Of a stretch of 64,000 nt of DNA, positions 55,610-64,000 are shown piece after piece. Position numbers and translations under genes: made by a program. The DNA lies in contig JAGOQJ010000003.1 of NCBI GenBank assembly GCA_017991595.1, positions 62,001-126,000 on the forward strand, in the 5' to 3' direction. How positions within the stretch are numbered: position 1 is the stretch's first letter; each line of letters begins with the position of its first letter. Source of the stretch: Candidatus Didemnitutus sp. Lineage in GTDB: Bacteria; Verrucomicrobiota; Verrucomicrobiia; Opitutales; Opitutaceae. The notes beneath the pieces are model-generated. The model did no database searches and was not told the origin of the DNA. It saw only the letters and a program-made list of their open reading frames with translations.

Positions 55610-55671
55610 GGTAGCGGCGCTCGTCCCGAGCGCCATATGCAAGATGGCCGTCAGGGACGACGGCCGCTACC
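55610..55671. repeat. REPIN-like pair of head-to-head stem-loops
   Basis: Two related units face each other. Unit 1 (55610-55634) is GGTAGCGGC, then a hairpin GGCGCTCG / CGAGCGCC around the CGTCCC core. Unit 2 (55646-55671), read on the minus strand, is GGTAGCGGC followed by a hairpin GGCCGTC / GACGGCC around the same CGTCCC core. The outer ends GGTAGCGGC / GCCGCTACC pair over 9 bp. An 11-bp spacer separates the units. This is the layout of a REPIN, a non-autonomous element mobilised by RAYT transposases. It lies between convergent genes (the CC-repeat gene and dxs). The rest of 55528-55731 has no gene. Confidence 0.7.
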
Positions 55672-55731
55672 TTGCACGACGGTCACGCTTTGATGAAGCT
55701 GCTCCAACGGGTGCCGCCCGTCGTGTGCGGC

Positions 55732-57651
55732 TCAGACTTCCGCTTCGACCTTGGCTTCACCGAGATGGCGGTAGCGCTCCTTGATGCGGCGGACGATGTC
55801 GTCGGTCGACAGGCCGTAGCTGGCGCGGAGGATCTCCACGCTGCTGCCGTGCTCCACGAATTTGTCCGGCCAGCCGATGCGCTCGACCGCGGTCTGGCAG
55901 TCGCCTTCTTGCAAAGCCTCGAGGACGGCGCTGCCGAAGCCGCCGGCCACGACGTTGTCTTCCATCGTCACGAGCAGCGGAAGGCAGGCGGCCTGACTGA
56001 GCAGGAGCGTGCGGTCGAGCGGCTTGATGAAGCGGGCGTTCACGACGCCGACGGAGATGCCTTCCTCGGCGGCGATGCGGTCGGCGACCTTGAGCGCTTC
56101 CTGCACCATGGGACCGAGCGCCCAGATCATGACGTTCGAGCCTTCGCGCAGCACCTCGGCGTGGCCGAGCGGCAGCGCGGCGGGCTGGGGCTTGAGCGCG
56201 ACGCCCGTGCCTGCGCCGCGCGGGTAGCGGATGAAGGCGGGGCCGGCGTGCTGCAGCGCGGTGTGCAGCATGTCGGTGAGTTCGTCCTCGTCCTTGGGCT
56301 GCATCACGACGGCGTTGGGCACGCAGCGCAGGTAGGAGAGATCGAACAGGCCGTGGTGCGTGGGGCCGTCGTTGGGCGAGAGGCCGGCGCGGTCCATGCA
56401 GAAAGTGACGGGCAGGTTCTGCAGGCAGACGTCATGGATGACCATGTCGTAGGCGCGTTGCAGGAAGGTGGAATAAATCGCGCAGACGGGACGGAAGCCC
56501 TTGGTGGCGAGGCCGGCGGCGAAGAGCACGGCGTGTTCCTCGGCGATGCCGACGTCGAAGAACTGGCCGGGCACTTCCTTGCTCAGGCGCGTGAGGCCGG
56601 TGCCGCTGGGCATGGCGCCGGTGATGCCGAGCACCTTGGGGTTCTGCTTCGCGAAGCGCACCAGGGCGTCGCCGAAGACATCCTGGTAGTTCGGCGGCGT
56701 GCCGGCGGCGCTCTTGACGTTCTCGCCGGTGGCGGGGTCGAAGGGGCTGGCGCCGTGGAATTTCTCGGGGTGGGCGACGGCGGCTTCGAGGCCGCGGCCC
56801 TTCTTGGTCAACACGTGCACGAGCACGGGACCGTCGCACTGCTTGGCGAATTCGAGGTTCTTCACCAGCTCGTCGAGGTTGTGCCCGTCGATCGGCCCGA
56901 CGTAGCGGAGCCCGAACTTCTCGAACAGCGACGAGTCCATGAAGAAGTCCTTCGTCTCCCGTTTCCAGCGCAGGTAGAGCTGGTTCATCTCGTGGCCGCG
57001 GGGCAGGCCAAGGAAGAACTTCTCCACGTCTTGGTGGAGCTTGTTGTAGGTGGGATTCGTCGAGAGGCGGTTGAGATACTTCGCGATGGCGCCGACGTTC
57101 TTGGCGATGGACCACTCGTTGTCGTTGAGGATGACGATGAGGCGCTTGGTGGAGGAGACGACGTTGTTGAGCGCCTCCATCGTGACGCCGCAGGTGAACG
57201 CGGCGTCGCCGCAGACGGCGACGACGTGCTCGCCGGTGCCGCGCAGGTCGCGCGCGGTGGCCATGCCGAGGGCGGCGGAGAGCGCGGTGCCGGCGTGGCC
57301 GGCGCCGAAGGCGTCGTGCGGACTCTCGCGGCGGTAGAGGAAGCCGGAGGCGCCCTCGCTCTTGCGGAGCTTGCGGAAGAAGTCGCCGCCGCGGCCGGTG
57401 AGCAGCTTGTGGACGTAGCCCTGGTGCGCGACGTCGAAGACGAACTGGTCGTCGGGGGTGTTGAAAACGCGGTGGAGCGCGACGGTGAGCTCGACGACGC
57501 CGAGGTTGGGGCCCACGTGGCCGCCGTTGCGGGCAGTGACGGCGATGATTTCGTCGCGGATTTCCTGGGCCAGTTGCGGCAGTTGGGCGGGAGCGAGGGC
57601 CTTGACGTCGGCCGGGCCGCCGATGCGGTCGAGGATGCGGGGAGAGCTCAT
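55732..57651 (-). CDS. dxs: 1-deoxy-D-xylulose-5-phosphate synthase
   Basis: 639 residues from the ATG at 57651 (MSSPRILDRIGGPADVKALA). H45 in GGHVGPNLGVVE, H112 in SPHDAFGAGHAGTALSAALG, and E371 in FFDVGIAEEHAVLFAAG match the catalytic residues of Dxs. The ThDP motif begins GDA (148-150) instead of the standard GDG and ends at the NDN of ILNDNEWSIAKN. The reaction condenses pyruvate and glyceraldehyde 3-phosphate, the first step of the MEP isoprenoid pathway. xseB is 29 bp upstream, as in many bacteria. Confidence 0.95.
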   Translation of the reverse strand: MSSPRILDRIGGPADVKALAPAQLPQLAQEIRDEIIAVTARNGGHVGPNLGVVELTVALHRVFNTPDDQFVFDVAHQGYVHKLLTGRGGDFFRKLRKSEGASGFLYRRESPHDAFGAGHAGTALSAALGMATARDLRGTGEHVVAVCGDAAFTCGVTMEALNNVVSSTKRLIVILNDNEWSIAKNVGAIAKYLNRLSTNPTYNKLHQDVEKFFLGLPRGHEMNQLYLRWKRETKDFFMDSSLFEKFGLRYVGPIDGHNLDELVKNLEFAKQCDGPVLVHVLTKKGRGLEAAVAHPEKFHGASPFDPATGENVKSAAGTPPNYQDVFGDALVRFAKQNPKVLGITGAMPSGTGLTRLSKEVPGQFFDVGIAEEHAVLFAAGLATKGFRPVCAIYSTFLQRAYDMVIHDVCLQNLPVTFCMDRAGLSPNDGPTHHGLFDLSYLRCVPNAVVMQPKDEDELTDMLHTALQHAGPAFIRYPRGAGTGVALKPQPAALPLGHAEVLREGSNVMIWALGPMVQEALKVADRIAAEEGISVGVVNARFIKPLDRTLLLSQAACLPLLVTMEDNVVAGGFGSAVLEALQEGDCQTAVERIGWPDKFVEHGSSVEILRASYGLSTDDIVRRIKERYRHLGEAKVEAEV

Positions 57652-57680
57652 TCTGGCAAGTGAGGGAAGTGGAGGAGGGA

Positions 57681-57929
57681 TCAGTCGCCGCGGGCCGATT
57701 CGAAGGCCTCGAAGGAGGCGGAGCCGTCCTTCTGTTTCTTCAGCTTCTCGATCTTGAGCTCGGCTTCCTTGAGGCGGGCTTCGCAGACCTTGAGCAGCTT
57801 CGTGCCTTCCTCGTATTGACCGAGCAACTCCGCTAGCGGCACTTCGCCTTGCTCCATGGCATCGACGAGCGCCTCGAGCCGGGCGAGTGCCGTCTCGAAA
57901 CCAAGCGGGGAGTTTTTGTCCTTTTCCAC
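57681..57929 (-). CDS. xseB: Exodeoxyribonuclease VII small subunit
   Basis: 82 residues from a GTG start. The core FETALARLEALVDAMEQGEV is followed by PLAELLGQYEEGTKLLKVCE and ARLKEAELKIEKLKK, exactly the two-helix XseB pattern. The C-terminal tail is acidic. It joins XseA to form ExoVII, a single-strand exonuclease; xseA is not in this window. The xseB-dxs neighbourhood is common in bacteria. Confidence 0.92.
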   Translation of the reverse strand: MEKDKNSPLGFETALARLEALVDAMEQGEVPLAELLGQYEEGTKLLKVCEARLKEAELKIEKLKKQKDGSASFEAFESARGD

Positions 57930-58067
57930 GGGGCCACTGTGGTTCCGGACAGGGCGATTTCAAACAATCTTTGGTGGCGCCGCGAATGTGATTGCGGCGC
58001 GGGGCGGGCGCGGGCTGGCCGCCGCTTCGGGCTGGCGCGCGCGGCGAAACGTGTTCTCTTCGGCGGC

Positions 58068-59312
58068 ATGTCTTGGTTGCCTATCGCAGTCGTCGCCCTC
58101 CTCGGGGCGCGGCTCGCCGCCCAACTCCTCCTGGAGGCCCTCAATCGCTCGGAAACCCGCCTGCACGCTGGCGTGCTACCCGCCGCCTTCAGCGGCATCA
58201 TGGACGAGGCGACCTACGCCAAATCCGCCGACTACACGCTGGCGAAGAGCCGCTTCGCCTCCCTCGAGTTGGTTTACGATGCGCTGGTGCTGGCGGGCCT
58301 GCTGTTCAGCGGCGTGCTGCCCGCGCTGTGGGCGTGGTTCGACGCGCTGGCGCCGGGCGCGGCGTGGAGCGGGGCGCTGTTCCTCGTCTGCACGGGCGTG
58401 CTGCTGAGCCTGCCCGGCCTGCCGTTGGAGTGGTGGGCGCAGTTCCGGTTGGAGGAGCGCTTCGGGTTCAATCGCAGCACCCCGGGGCTGTGGATCACCG
58501 ACCAACTCAAATCCACCGCGCTGACCGTCCTGATCGGTTTCCCGCTGGCTTGGGCGTTGCTGGCGCTCGTCTCGTGGGTCGGTGCCTCGTGGTGGATCTG
58601 GGGCTTCGCCTTGGTGTTCGGCTTCCAGCTGCTGATGCTCGTGCTCTACCCGAAGCTGATCCTGCCGCTCTTCAACAAGCTCACGCCGCTCGAAGCCGGC
58701 GAGCGCCGCGAACGTCTGCTCGCGCTGGCTGACCGCACGGGTTTCCACGCGCAGACGATCGAGGTGATGGACGGCTCCAAGCGCTCCGCGCACTCAAACG
58801 CGTTTTTCACCGGCTTCGGGCGTTTCCGCCGCATCGTGCTTTTCGACACGCTCATCGCGCAGCTCACGCAACCCGAACTGGAGGCCGTGCTGGCGCACGA
58901 GATCGGGCACTACAAGCGCGGCCACATTCCGCAACGCCTCGTCACGGGCGCGTTGCTGCAGTTTGGCGCCTTCGCACTCATCGCCTGGCTCGCGCAGCAG
59001 CCGTGGTTCAACACCGCCTTCGGCCTGCCGGCGGGCGTGCTGGCGCCGGCCTTTTTGCTCTTCGGCCTGCTCGGCGGTCTCGTGACCTTCTGGTTCTCGC
59101 CCGTCGGCAACTGGATCTCGCGGAAGCACGAATACGAGGCCGACGATTTCGCGAAGCGCGCGATGGAGTCCGCCACGCCGATGGTCGGCGCGCTGCACAA
59201 GCTCGCGCAGAAAAATCTCTCCAACCTCACGCCACACCCGCTCTACAGCGCCGTCTATTACTCGCACCCGACCGTCGTCGAACGTGAGCGCGCGCTCCTG
59301 CGCTCCCGTTGA
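58068..59312 (+). CDS. M48 family metalloprotease (CAAX prenyl protease/Ste24-like)
   Basis: 414 residues from the ATG at 58068; upstream extension to 57849 overlaps xseB and is not likely. An N-terminal multi-TM region is followed by the zinc site HEIGH at residues 277-281 and the third ligand region EYEAD at 355-359. Two more TM helices lie between them. A bacterial Ste24 homologue, it cleaves membrane or misfolded proteins at the inner membrane. It is divergent from xseB and is followed 17 bp later by an EEP gene. Confidence 0.9.
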   Translation: MSWLPIAVVALLGARLAAQLLLEALNRSETRLHAGVLPAAFSGIMDEATYAKSADYTLAKSRFASLELVYDALVLAGLLFSGVLPALWAWFDALAPGAAWSGALFLVCTGVLLSLPGLPLEWWAQFRLEERFGFNRSTPGLWITDQLKSTALTVLIGFPLAWALLALVSWVGASWWIWGFALVFGFQLLMLVLYPKLILPLFNKLTPLEAGERRERLLALADRTGFHAQTIEVMDGSKRSAHSNAFFTGFGRFRRIVLFDTLIAQLTQPELEAVLAHEIGHYKRGHIPQRLVTGALLQFGAFALIAWLAQQPWFNTAFGLPAGVLAPAFLLFGLLGGLVTFWFSPVGNWISRKHEYEADDFAKRAMESATPMVGALHKLAQKNLSNLTPHPLYSAVYYSHPTVVERERALLRSR

Positions 59313-59329
59313 GCGCGGCCCGTTTCCCC

Positions 59330-60229
59330 ATGAAATCCCTGCTGCGGGCGAGCCCGCTTCTCCTGTTCCTCAGCCTCGTCGCGATCGCGCAGGCGATCAC
59401 GGTCGGCACCTACAACGTGGCGAACTATCTCGTCACCGACCGCATGGCCGAGGGCACCTACCGCCAAGCCTACCCGAAACCCGAGTCGGAGAAGACCGCG
59501 CTGCGCCGCTCCATCGCTGGCTTCGCGCCGGACGTCCTCGCGCTGCAGGAGATGGGCAAGCCGGAATTCCTCGCCGAGCTCCAGCGCGACCTCAAGGCCG
59601 AGGGGCTCGATTACCCGCATGCGTTCGTGCTCGAAGCCGCCGACGCCGACCGCCATGTCGCGGTGCTTTCCAAGCTGCCGTTCAAGGAAGTGCACCGGCA
59701 CACGCAGGTGCCGATCGAGCTCTTCGGCAAACCCGACGTCGTGAAGCGCGGCGTGCTCGAGGTCGTGCTCGCGACCGATCAGGGTGACCTCAGCCTTTTT
59801 GTCATCCACCTCAAGAGCCGCCGCACCGAGCGCCCGGACGATCCGCAGGGCGAGACGCAGCGCACGCTCGAGGCGACCGCCGTGCGCGACCTCGTGCTCA
59901 CGCGCCATCCCGATCCGACGCAGGCGAAATTCATCGTCGCCGGCGACTGGAACGACGTGCGCACCAGCAAGCCCGTGCGCGCGCTCCAGCAGCGCGGCAA
60001 GCTCGACGTCGGCGAACTGCTTCGCGCCACCGACTCGCGCGGCGAGACGTGGACGCACGCCTATTACCGTGAGGATTCCTACAGTCGCATCGACTACCTC
60101 ATGGTGTCGCCCGGGCTGCGCCCCTTCATCGCGAACGACGCGGCGGTCATCCACGACGGCGAAGGCGTCCGCACGGCCAGCGATCACCGGCCGGTTTACG
60201 TGAAGCTCAAGCTCGAGCCGGCAAAGTAA
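59330..60229 (+). CDS. Secreted endonuclease/exonuclease/phosphatase family protein
   Basis: 299 residues from the ATG at 59330; a TTG at 59309 lies further upstream. A signal peptide (RASPLLLFLSLVAIAQA) precedes the EEP fold: TVGTYNVANY (Asn), VLALQEMGKPEFLAEL (metal Glu), VIHLKSRR (His), VAGDWNDVR (D-x-N) and TASDHRPVYVKL (Asp-His). All catalytic signatures of the DNase I-like superfamily are present, so the enzyme should be active on phosphoester bonds in the periplasm or outside. The substrate (nucleic acid, lipid or sugar phosphate) is unknown. Confidence 0.87.
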   Translation: MKSLLRASPLLLFLSLVAIAQAITVGTYNVANYLVTDRMAEGTYRQAYPKPESEKTALRRSIAGFAPDVLALQEMGKPEFLAELQRDLKAEGLDYPHAFVLEAADADRHVAVLSKLPFKEVHRHTQVPIELFGKPDVVKRGVLEVVLATDQGDLSLFVIHLKSRRTERPDDPQGETQRTLEATAVRDLVLTRHPDPTQAKFIVAGDWNDVRTSKPVRALQQRGKLDVGELLRATDSRGETWTHAYYREDSYSRIDYLMVSPGLRPFIANDAAVIHDGEGVRTASDHRPVYVKLKLEPAK

Positions 60230-60238
60230 GCCGGCTCG
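60214..60238. terminator. Hairpin at the convergent ends of the EEP gene and guaB
   Basis: 9-bp perfect inverted repeat CGAGCCGGC / GCCGGCTCG with a 7-nt loop, spanning the TAA of the EEP gene. It lies 23 bp below the guaB stop. It may act as a bidirectional end structure, but neither side has a clear T-run. Confidence 0.45.
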
Positions 60239-60261
60239 GGTCAGGCGCGCGGGCCGGTCGC

Positions 60262-61824
60262 TCAGCCCTTGCGGGTGGCGACTTCAATCACGTCGTGCGG
60301 CGCGGCTTCCTTCTGGCCGGCGGGAGTCACGCGCACGTAGCGGGCCTTGCTGCGGAGCTCGGGGAGCGTCTTCGCGCCGAGGTAACCCATGCCGGACTGC
60401 ACGCCGCCGATGAGGGCGCCGAGCACGTCGTCGACGGTGCCGGCGACTTCCTTCAGTGCCTCGATGCCTTCGGCGGCGACCTTGCGCGTCGTGTCGTTCT
60501 TGTCGTGTCCGTAACGCGCGGCGGAGCCGGCCTTCATCGCGGCGTGGCTGCCCATGCCGCGGTATTGTTTGTAGAGCTTGCCGGAGATTTCGATGATCTC
60601 GCCCGGCGCCTCGCGGCAACCGGCGAGCAGGCCGCCGAGGATGACGGCGTCGGCGAGCGTGAGGGCCTTCACGATGTCGCCGGACTTGGTGATACCGCCG
60701 TCGGCGATGAGGCGCACGCCTTTCTTCGCGGCGCCGCGGCCGGCGACGTGGAGCGCGGTGAGTTGAGGCACGCCGACGCCGGCGACGACGCGCGTGGTGC
60801 AGATGGAGCCCGGGCCCTGGCCGATCTTGATGGCGTTGGCGCCGCAGTCGGCGAGGAACTCGACGCCGCTGCCGCTGGTGACGTTGCCGGCGATGATGGG
60901 CAGGGCGGGGAAGGCGCCGCGCAGCAGGCGCACCATGTCGCCGACGCCGGCGGTGTGACCGTGCGCGGTGGAGACGGCGACGCAGTCGACGTTCTCATCC
61001 ACGAGTGCGCCGACATGGGCGATGATCTTGTCGCGGTCGAGTTCGCCGCTGGGCTTGCGCACGGGGGAGACAGCGGCGCCGACGACGAGGCGGAAATTCG
61101 CGTCGCGCGCTGGCTTGCGGTGCGCCTTGGCCTCGGAGGTGATGCGCTCGACGTCGGAGCTCGTCACGAGTCCGCGGAGCTTGTCCTGCGCGTCGACGAC
61201 GAGGATCTTGTGGATGCCGACGTGCTCGTTGAAGAACTTGTCCGCTTCCTTGATTGGGTCGGCGCCCATCGCCTGCACGGTGGCGGTGACGAGTTGCTGG
61301 CGCGGCGTCATGACGTCGGCGACGCGGCGGGCCTTGTAGCGCTCCTTGACGAGGTTGCCGGAGAGGAGACCGGCGAGCTTGCCCTGCGCGTCGACGACGG
61401 GGAAGGTGCGGAAATCGAAGCGGCGTTGCTCAATCATCTGCAGCACCTCGCCGATGGTGGCCTCGGGCGCGACGGTGATCGGGTCCTGGATGAGGCCATG
61501 CACGTGGCGTTTCACGCGGGCGACTTCCTTCAGCTGGTCCTTGGCCGGGAGATTGTAGTGGATGAGGCCGAGGCCGCCGTTGAGCGCCATGGCGATGGCC
61601 ATGCGCGACTCGGTGACGGTGTCCATGTCCGACGAGATGATCGGGATCTGCAGGCGCAGGCCCTCGGCGAGCGTGGTGGAGAGATCGGCGTCCTTCGGCA
61701 GGATCTCGCTGTAGAGCGTGGCCAGCGACACGTCGTCGTAAGTCAGCGCATTCGGCGCGTGAGCGGCGAAGAAGCGCTCGGCTGGCAGATAGAACTCGGA
61801 CTCGTCGGCAACAGACTGGCTCAT
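60262..61824 (-). CDS. guaB: Inosine-5'-monophosphate dehydrogenase
   Basis: 520 residues. The catalytic core opens [20 protein letters not shown] and holds [20 protein letters not shown]. Two CBS domains (about 112-230) are inserted, and the catalytic loop is [20 protein letters not shown] with the cysteine at about residue 342. The flap contains [11 protein letters not shown]. It oxidises IMP to XMP, the committed step of GMP synthesis. CBS domains usually give adenine or guanine nucleotide regulation. The gene converges with the EEP gene and is divergent from menC. Confidence 0.96.
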   Translation of the reverse strand: MSQSVADESEFYLPAERFFAAHAPNALTYDDVSLATLYSEILPKDADLSTTLAEGLRLQIPIISSDMDTVTESRMAIAMALNGGLGLIHYNLPAKDQLKEVARVKRHVHGLIQDPITVAPEATIGEVLQMIEQRRFDFRTFPVVDAQGKLAGLLSGNLVKERYKARRVADVMTPRQQLVTATVQAMGADPIKEADKFFNEHVGIHKILVVDAQDKLRGLVTSSDVERITSEAKAHRKPARDANFRLVVGAAVSPVRKPSGELDRDKIIAHVGALVDENVDCVAVSTAHGHTAGVGDMVRLLRGAFPALPIIAGNVTSGSGVEFLADCGANAIKIGQGPGSICTTRVVAGVGVPQLTALHVAGRGAAKKGVRLIADGGITKSGDIVKALTLADAVILGGLLAGCREAPGEIIEISGKLYKQYRGMGSHAAMKAGSAARYGHDKNDTTRKVAAEGIEALKEVAGTVDDVLGALIGGVQSGMGYLGAKTLPELRSKARYVRVTPAGQKEAAPHDVIEVATRKG

Positions 61825-61906
61825 GTTGCCGTGAACGAGTTAGTCCCGCCCCCGCAAACCTCAACGAAAATTTGCCAACTCGTCCGAGCCCAGTAGTGCT
61901 GGTGAC

Positions 61907-62926
61907 GTGCGCTACAGTTTCGCTTACCAGCCCTACCGCCGGACGTTCCGGCACCCCGTGCGCACGGCGCATGGCGTCTGGACCGAGCGCGAGGGGATTT
62001 TCGTGCGCATCACGGATGTCGGAGGTCGGGCGGGATATGGGGAAATCGCGCCGCTGCCGGACTTTGGCACGGAAACGCTGGCTGAGGCGGCGGAATTTTG
62101 TCGTCGGTTGGGCGCTGGGATCGACGCCGACGGGCTCGCACTTGTGCCGGAACGTCTCGGTTGCGTGCGTTGCGCGCTGGGGTTTGCGCTGGCCGAGGTG
62201 GGCGACGTCACACCGATCGCGCCCACGGCTGGGGCTACGAAACGGTTGCCCGTGGCGGCCTTGCTGCCGGCGGGCCGGGCGGCGCTGCCCGTGCTGACGC
62301 AGCGGCTGGAGGCGGGTTATCTGGCTTTCAAGTGGAAGGTCGGCGTCGGCCGCGCGGAAGAGGAATTGCCCGTGCTGGACGATTTGCTGGCGCAGTTGCC
62401 CGCCTACGCGCGGCTGCGGCTCGATGCCAACGGCGCCTGGGACCGCCGCACCGCGGAGCGCTGGCTCGAGCGTTGCGCGGAGCGTCCGGTGGAATTCGTC
62501 GAGCAACCCGCCGCGCCCGCGCAGGTCGATCTGCTGCTCGGGCTGGCGCAGGATTATCCGGTGCCGCTCGCGCTCGACGAGGCGGTGGCGAACCTCGCCG
62601 CGGCCCGCGAGTGGCAGGCGCGCGGCTGGCTGGGCGTCTTCGTGCTCAAGCCGGCCATCGCCGGCGCGTGGAGCGACGTGGCGGAGTGGATCCGCACGAC
62701 GCAGGCCGACGTCGTTTTTTCGAGCGCACTCGAGACCGCGTTGGGGCGCGCGCAGATCGTGCGGCGCCTCGCGGCCGGGGACGGACTCACGCGGCGTGCG
62801 CTCGGTTTCGGTGTGGGCGAACTTTTCGGCGACCGCCGCTGGGACGGCCCGCCGATCGGCCCGTTGCTCGATGCCGCGTGGGGCGAGGCCACGGAACCCG
62901 TTGCGCTATGGAACGCCGCGAGCTAG
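61907..62926 (+). CDS. menC: o-Succinylbenzoate synthase (enolase superfamily)
   Basis: 339 residues from a GTG start at 61907 (MRYSFAYQPYRRTFRHPVRT). The enolase-superfamily ligands and acid-base residues fall at K142/K144 in FKWKVGVG, D173 in RLDANGAW, E199 in FVEQPAAP, D224 in LALDEAVANL, and K248 in VFVLKPA. The enzyme dehydrates SHCHC to o-succinylbenzoate in menaquinone synthesis. It overlaps the ligase gene by 19 bp, which makes an OSB pathway role more likely than a muconate or dipeptide one. Confidence 0.9.
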   Translation: MRYSFAYQPYRRTFRHPVRTAHGVWTEREGIFVRITDVGGRAGYGEIAPLPDFGTETLAEAAEFCRRLGAGIDADGLALVPERLGCVRCALGFALAEVGDVTPIAPTAGATKRLPVAALLPAGRAALPVLTQRLEAGYLAFKWKVGVGRAEEELPVLDDLLAQLPAYARLRLDANGAWDRRTAERWLERCAERPVEFVEQPAAPAQVDLLLGLAQDYPVPLALDEAVANLAAAREWQARGWLGVFVLKPAIAGAWSDVAEWIRTTQADVVFSSALETALGRAQIVRRLAAGDGLTRRALGFGVGELFGDRRWDGPPIGPLLDAAWGEATEPVALWNAAS

Positions 62927-64000
62927 CCCGCCTGCTCGGCGCCGGCTCCGCCGGCGATTCCGCCCCGCGCACTTTCCTCGCGGAGAACGATCCGGCGCGC
63001 TTCGCCGAGGCCTTCGCGCACGCGGCGGCGGGGCGCGGTGAGGTTTTCCTCTGCAACCCGGCTTGGGGACCGCGCGAGTGGGCGCAGGTCGAGCAGCTGC
63101 GCGCGCTGCCCCCGCGCAGCGATGATGGCGAACGCGGCTGGTTGATGATTCCGACGGGCGGCTCGTCCGGTGCGGTGAAATTCGCGCGGCACGACAGCCA
63201 CACGATCGCGGCGGCGGTGACGGGATTCGCGCAACACTTTGGCGTGCCGCGCGTCCACGCGCTCGGCACGCTGCCGTTGCACCACGTGAGCGGCCTGATG
63301 GCGTGGCTGCGCAGCGTGCTCACGGGCGGCACGCACGTTTCCGCGGCGTGGAAGGAAATCGAGTCCGGCGCACGGCCGGAGCTGCCGCCACGGCCCGAGG
63401 GCTGGCTGACTTCCGTTGTGCCCACTCAGCTGGAGCGATTGCTCCGCGATCCGGCCGCCGTGGCATGGCTGCGCGGGCTCCGCGTGATCTTTCTCGGTGG
63501 CGCTGCCGCCTCCACCGATTTGCTGGCCCGCGCTGCCGCGGCGCGCCTGCCACTGGCACCGAGCTACGGCATGACGGAAACGGCGGCGATGGTGACGGCG
63601 TTGCGCCCGGAGGAATTCCTCGCCGGCGTGCGCGGTTCGGGCGCGGCGCTGCCGCACGCGCAGCTCGAGCTGGGCGCGGAGGGCGAGGTGCGCATCCGCT
63701 CCGCGGCGAATTTCCTCGGTTATTATCCGGAGTGGCGCGAGGCGGGTGAGTGGTTCACGACGGCGGATGCCGGAGCGGTGGACGCGACGGGGCACTGGCG
63801 CATCCTCGGCCGGCGCGATGCGATCATCATCACCGGCGGTGAGAAAGTGCAGCCCGCGGAAGTGGAGGCCGTGCTGCACGCCGCGACCGGCGCGACCGAG
63901 CTGGCTGTCGTCGGCGTGCCCGATGCGGAGTGGGGCGAGCGCGTGGTGGCGGTTTTCCCCGCTGCGCAGACGCCCGATCTGGCGGCGGCCCGCGCCGCGC
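62908..64000 (+). CDS. menE: o-Succinylbenzoate-CoA ligase (AMP-binding), 3' end outside window
   Basis: About 364 residues from the ATG at 62908; the frame stays open to the window end. The adenylation P-loop is MIPTGGSSGAVKFARH, the A5 core is PSYGMTETAAMVTAL, and GRRDAIIITGGEKVQPAEVE is the hinge and C-terminal start, followed by the ELAVVGVPDAEWGERVVAVF domain. It overlaps menC by 19 bp. MenE joins o-succinylbenzoate to CoA using ATP. The preceding shortened N-terminal domain (no long acyl tunnel) agrees with MenE. The full length is not known. Confidence 0.88.
   Translation, partial: MERRELARLLGAGSAGDSAPRTFLAENDPARFAEAFAHAAAGRGEVFLCNPAWGPREWAQVEQLRALPPRSDDGERGWLMIPTGGSSGAVKFARHDSHTIAAAVTGFAQHFGVPRVHALGTLPLHHVSGLMAWLRSVLTGGTHVSAAWKEIESGARPELPPRPEGWLTSVVPTQLERLLRDPAAVAWLRGLRVIFLGGAAASTDLLARAAAARLPLAPSYGMTETAAMVTALRPEEFLAGVRGSGAALPHAQLELGAEGEVRIRSAANFLGYYPEWREAGEWFTTADAGAVDATGHWRILGRRDAIIITGGEKVQPAEVEAVLHAATGATELAVVGVPDAEWGERVVAVFPAAQTPDLAAARAA

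Noticed and set aside
55672-57663. 663-residue plus-strand ORF opposite dxs
   Set aside because: It is an antisense shadow of dxs with repetitive V/G/A/E/D composition.
57930-58067. Regulatory element in the divergent xseB/M48 spacer
   Set aside because: TTGAAA exists on the minus strand, but the -10 position is poor; only the plain 138-bp divergent spacer can be stated.
60295-61896. 533-residue plus-strand ORF opposite guaB
   Set aside because: It is a mirror frame of guaB; no family resemblance or independent signals.

Overview
The window is GC-rich, gene-dense bacterial chromosome and looks like a verrucomicrobial genome, most likely Opitutaceae/Opitutus-like. The pointers are an adjacent DUF1800/DUF1501 pair, a PEP-CTERM protein, a DUF4254 protein, a tiny secreted CC-repeat protein, many GTG starts with few Shine-Dalgarno sites, and a head-to-head stem-loop repeat. 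The taxonomic call is inference from gene content. No phage, integrase, transposase, plasmid or CRISPR feature was found.

Layout. 1-3784: envelope genes (a lipid A acyltransferase fragment, DUF4254, a sugar epimerase, a small GT-A-like transferase and a GT9 heptosyltransferase). 3842-8278: serS, tilS and ftsH, closed by a good terminator. 8456-10754: an animal-like UDP-glucose dehydrogenase and a patatin. 10781-15435 (minus): DUF1501, DUF1800, alr and tsaB. 15654-18989: tig-clpP-clpX, followed by a PEP-CTERM trypsin-like protease. 20019-22535 (minus): an M42 peptidase and a flavin disulfide oxidoreductase.

22591-52264 is the dominant feature: about 30 kb with 28 consecutive minus-strand genes, most overlapping by 1-10 bp or separated by a few bases. 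It encodes a polyprenyl-phosphate sugar-1-phosphate transferase, about 18 putative glycosyltransferases, two hexapeptide acyltransferases, two methyltransferases, a UDP-galactopyranose-mutase-like flavoprotein, an O-antigen-ligase-like protein, a second multi-TM polymerase-like protein, and a Wzm/Wzt ABC exporter at its promoter-proximal end. It therefore mixes parts of Wzy-dependent and ABC-transporter-dependent surface polysaccharide pathways, and several genes are local paralogues. No Wzx flippase is visible. The ugd gene at 8456 could supply UDP-glucuronate.

52449-64000 is housekeeping: a DJ-1/PfpI protein, an atypical SDR, ybaB-recR, tRNA-Gly(CCC), the CC-repeat peptide, a REPIN-like repeat, dxs-xseB (minus), an M48 CAAX protease, a secreted EEP nuclease/phosphatase, guaB (minus), and menC-menE (menE cut by the window end). 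No stretch longer than about 280 bp lacks a gene.
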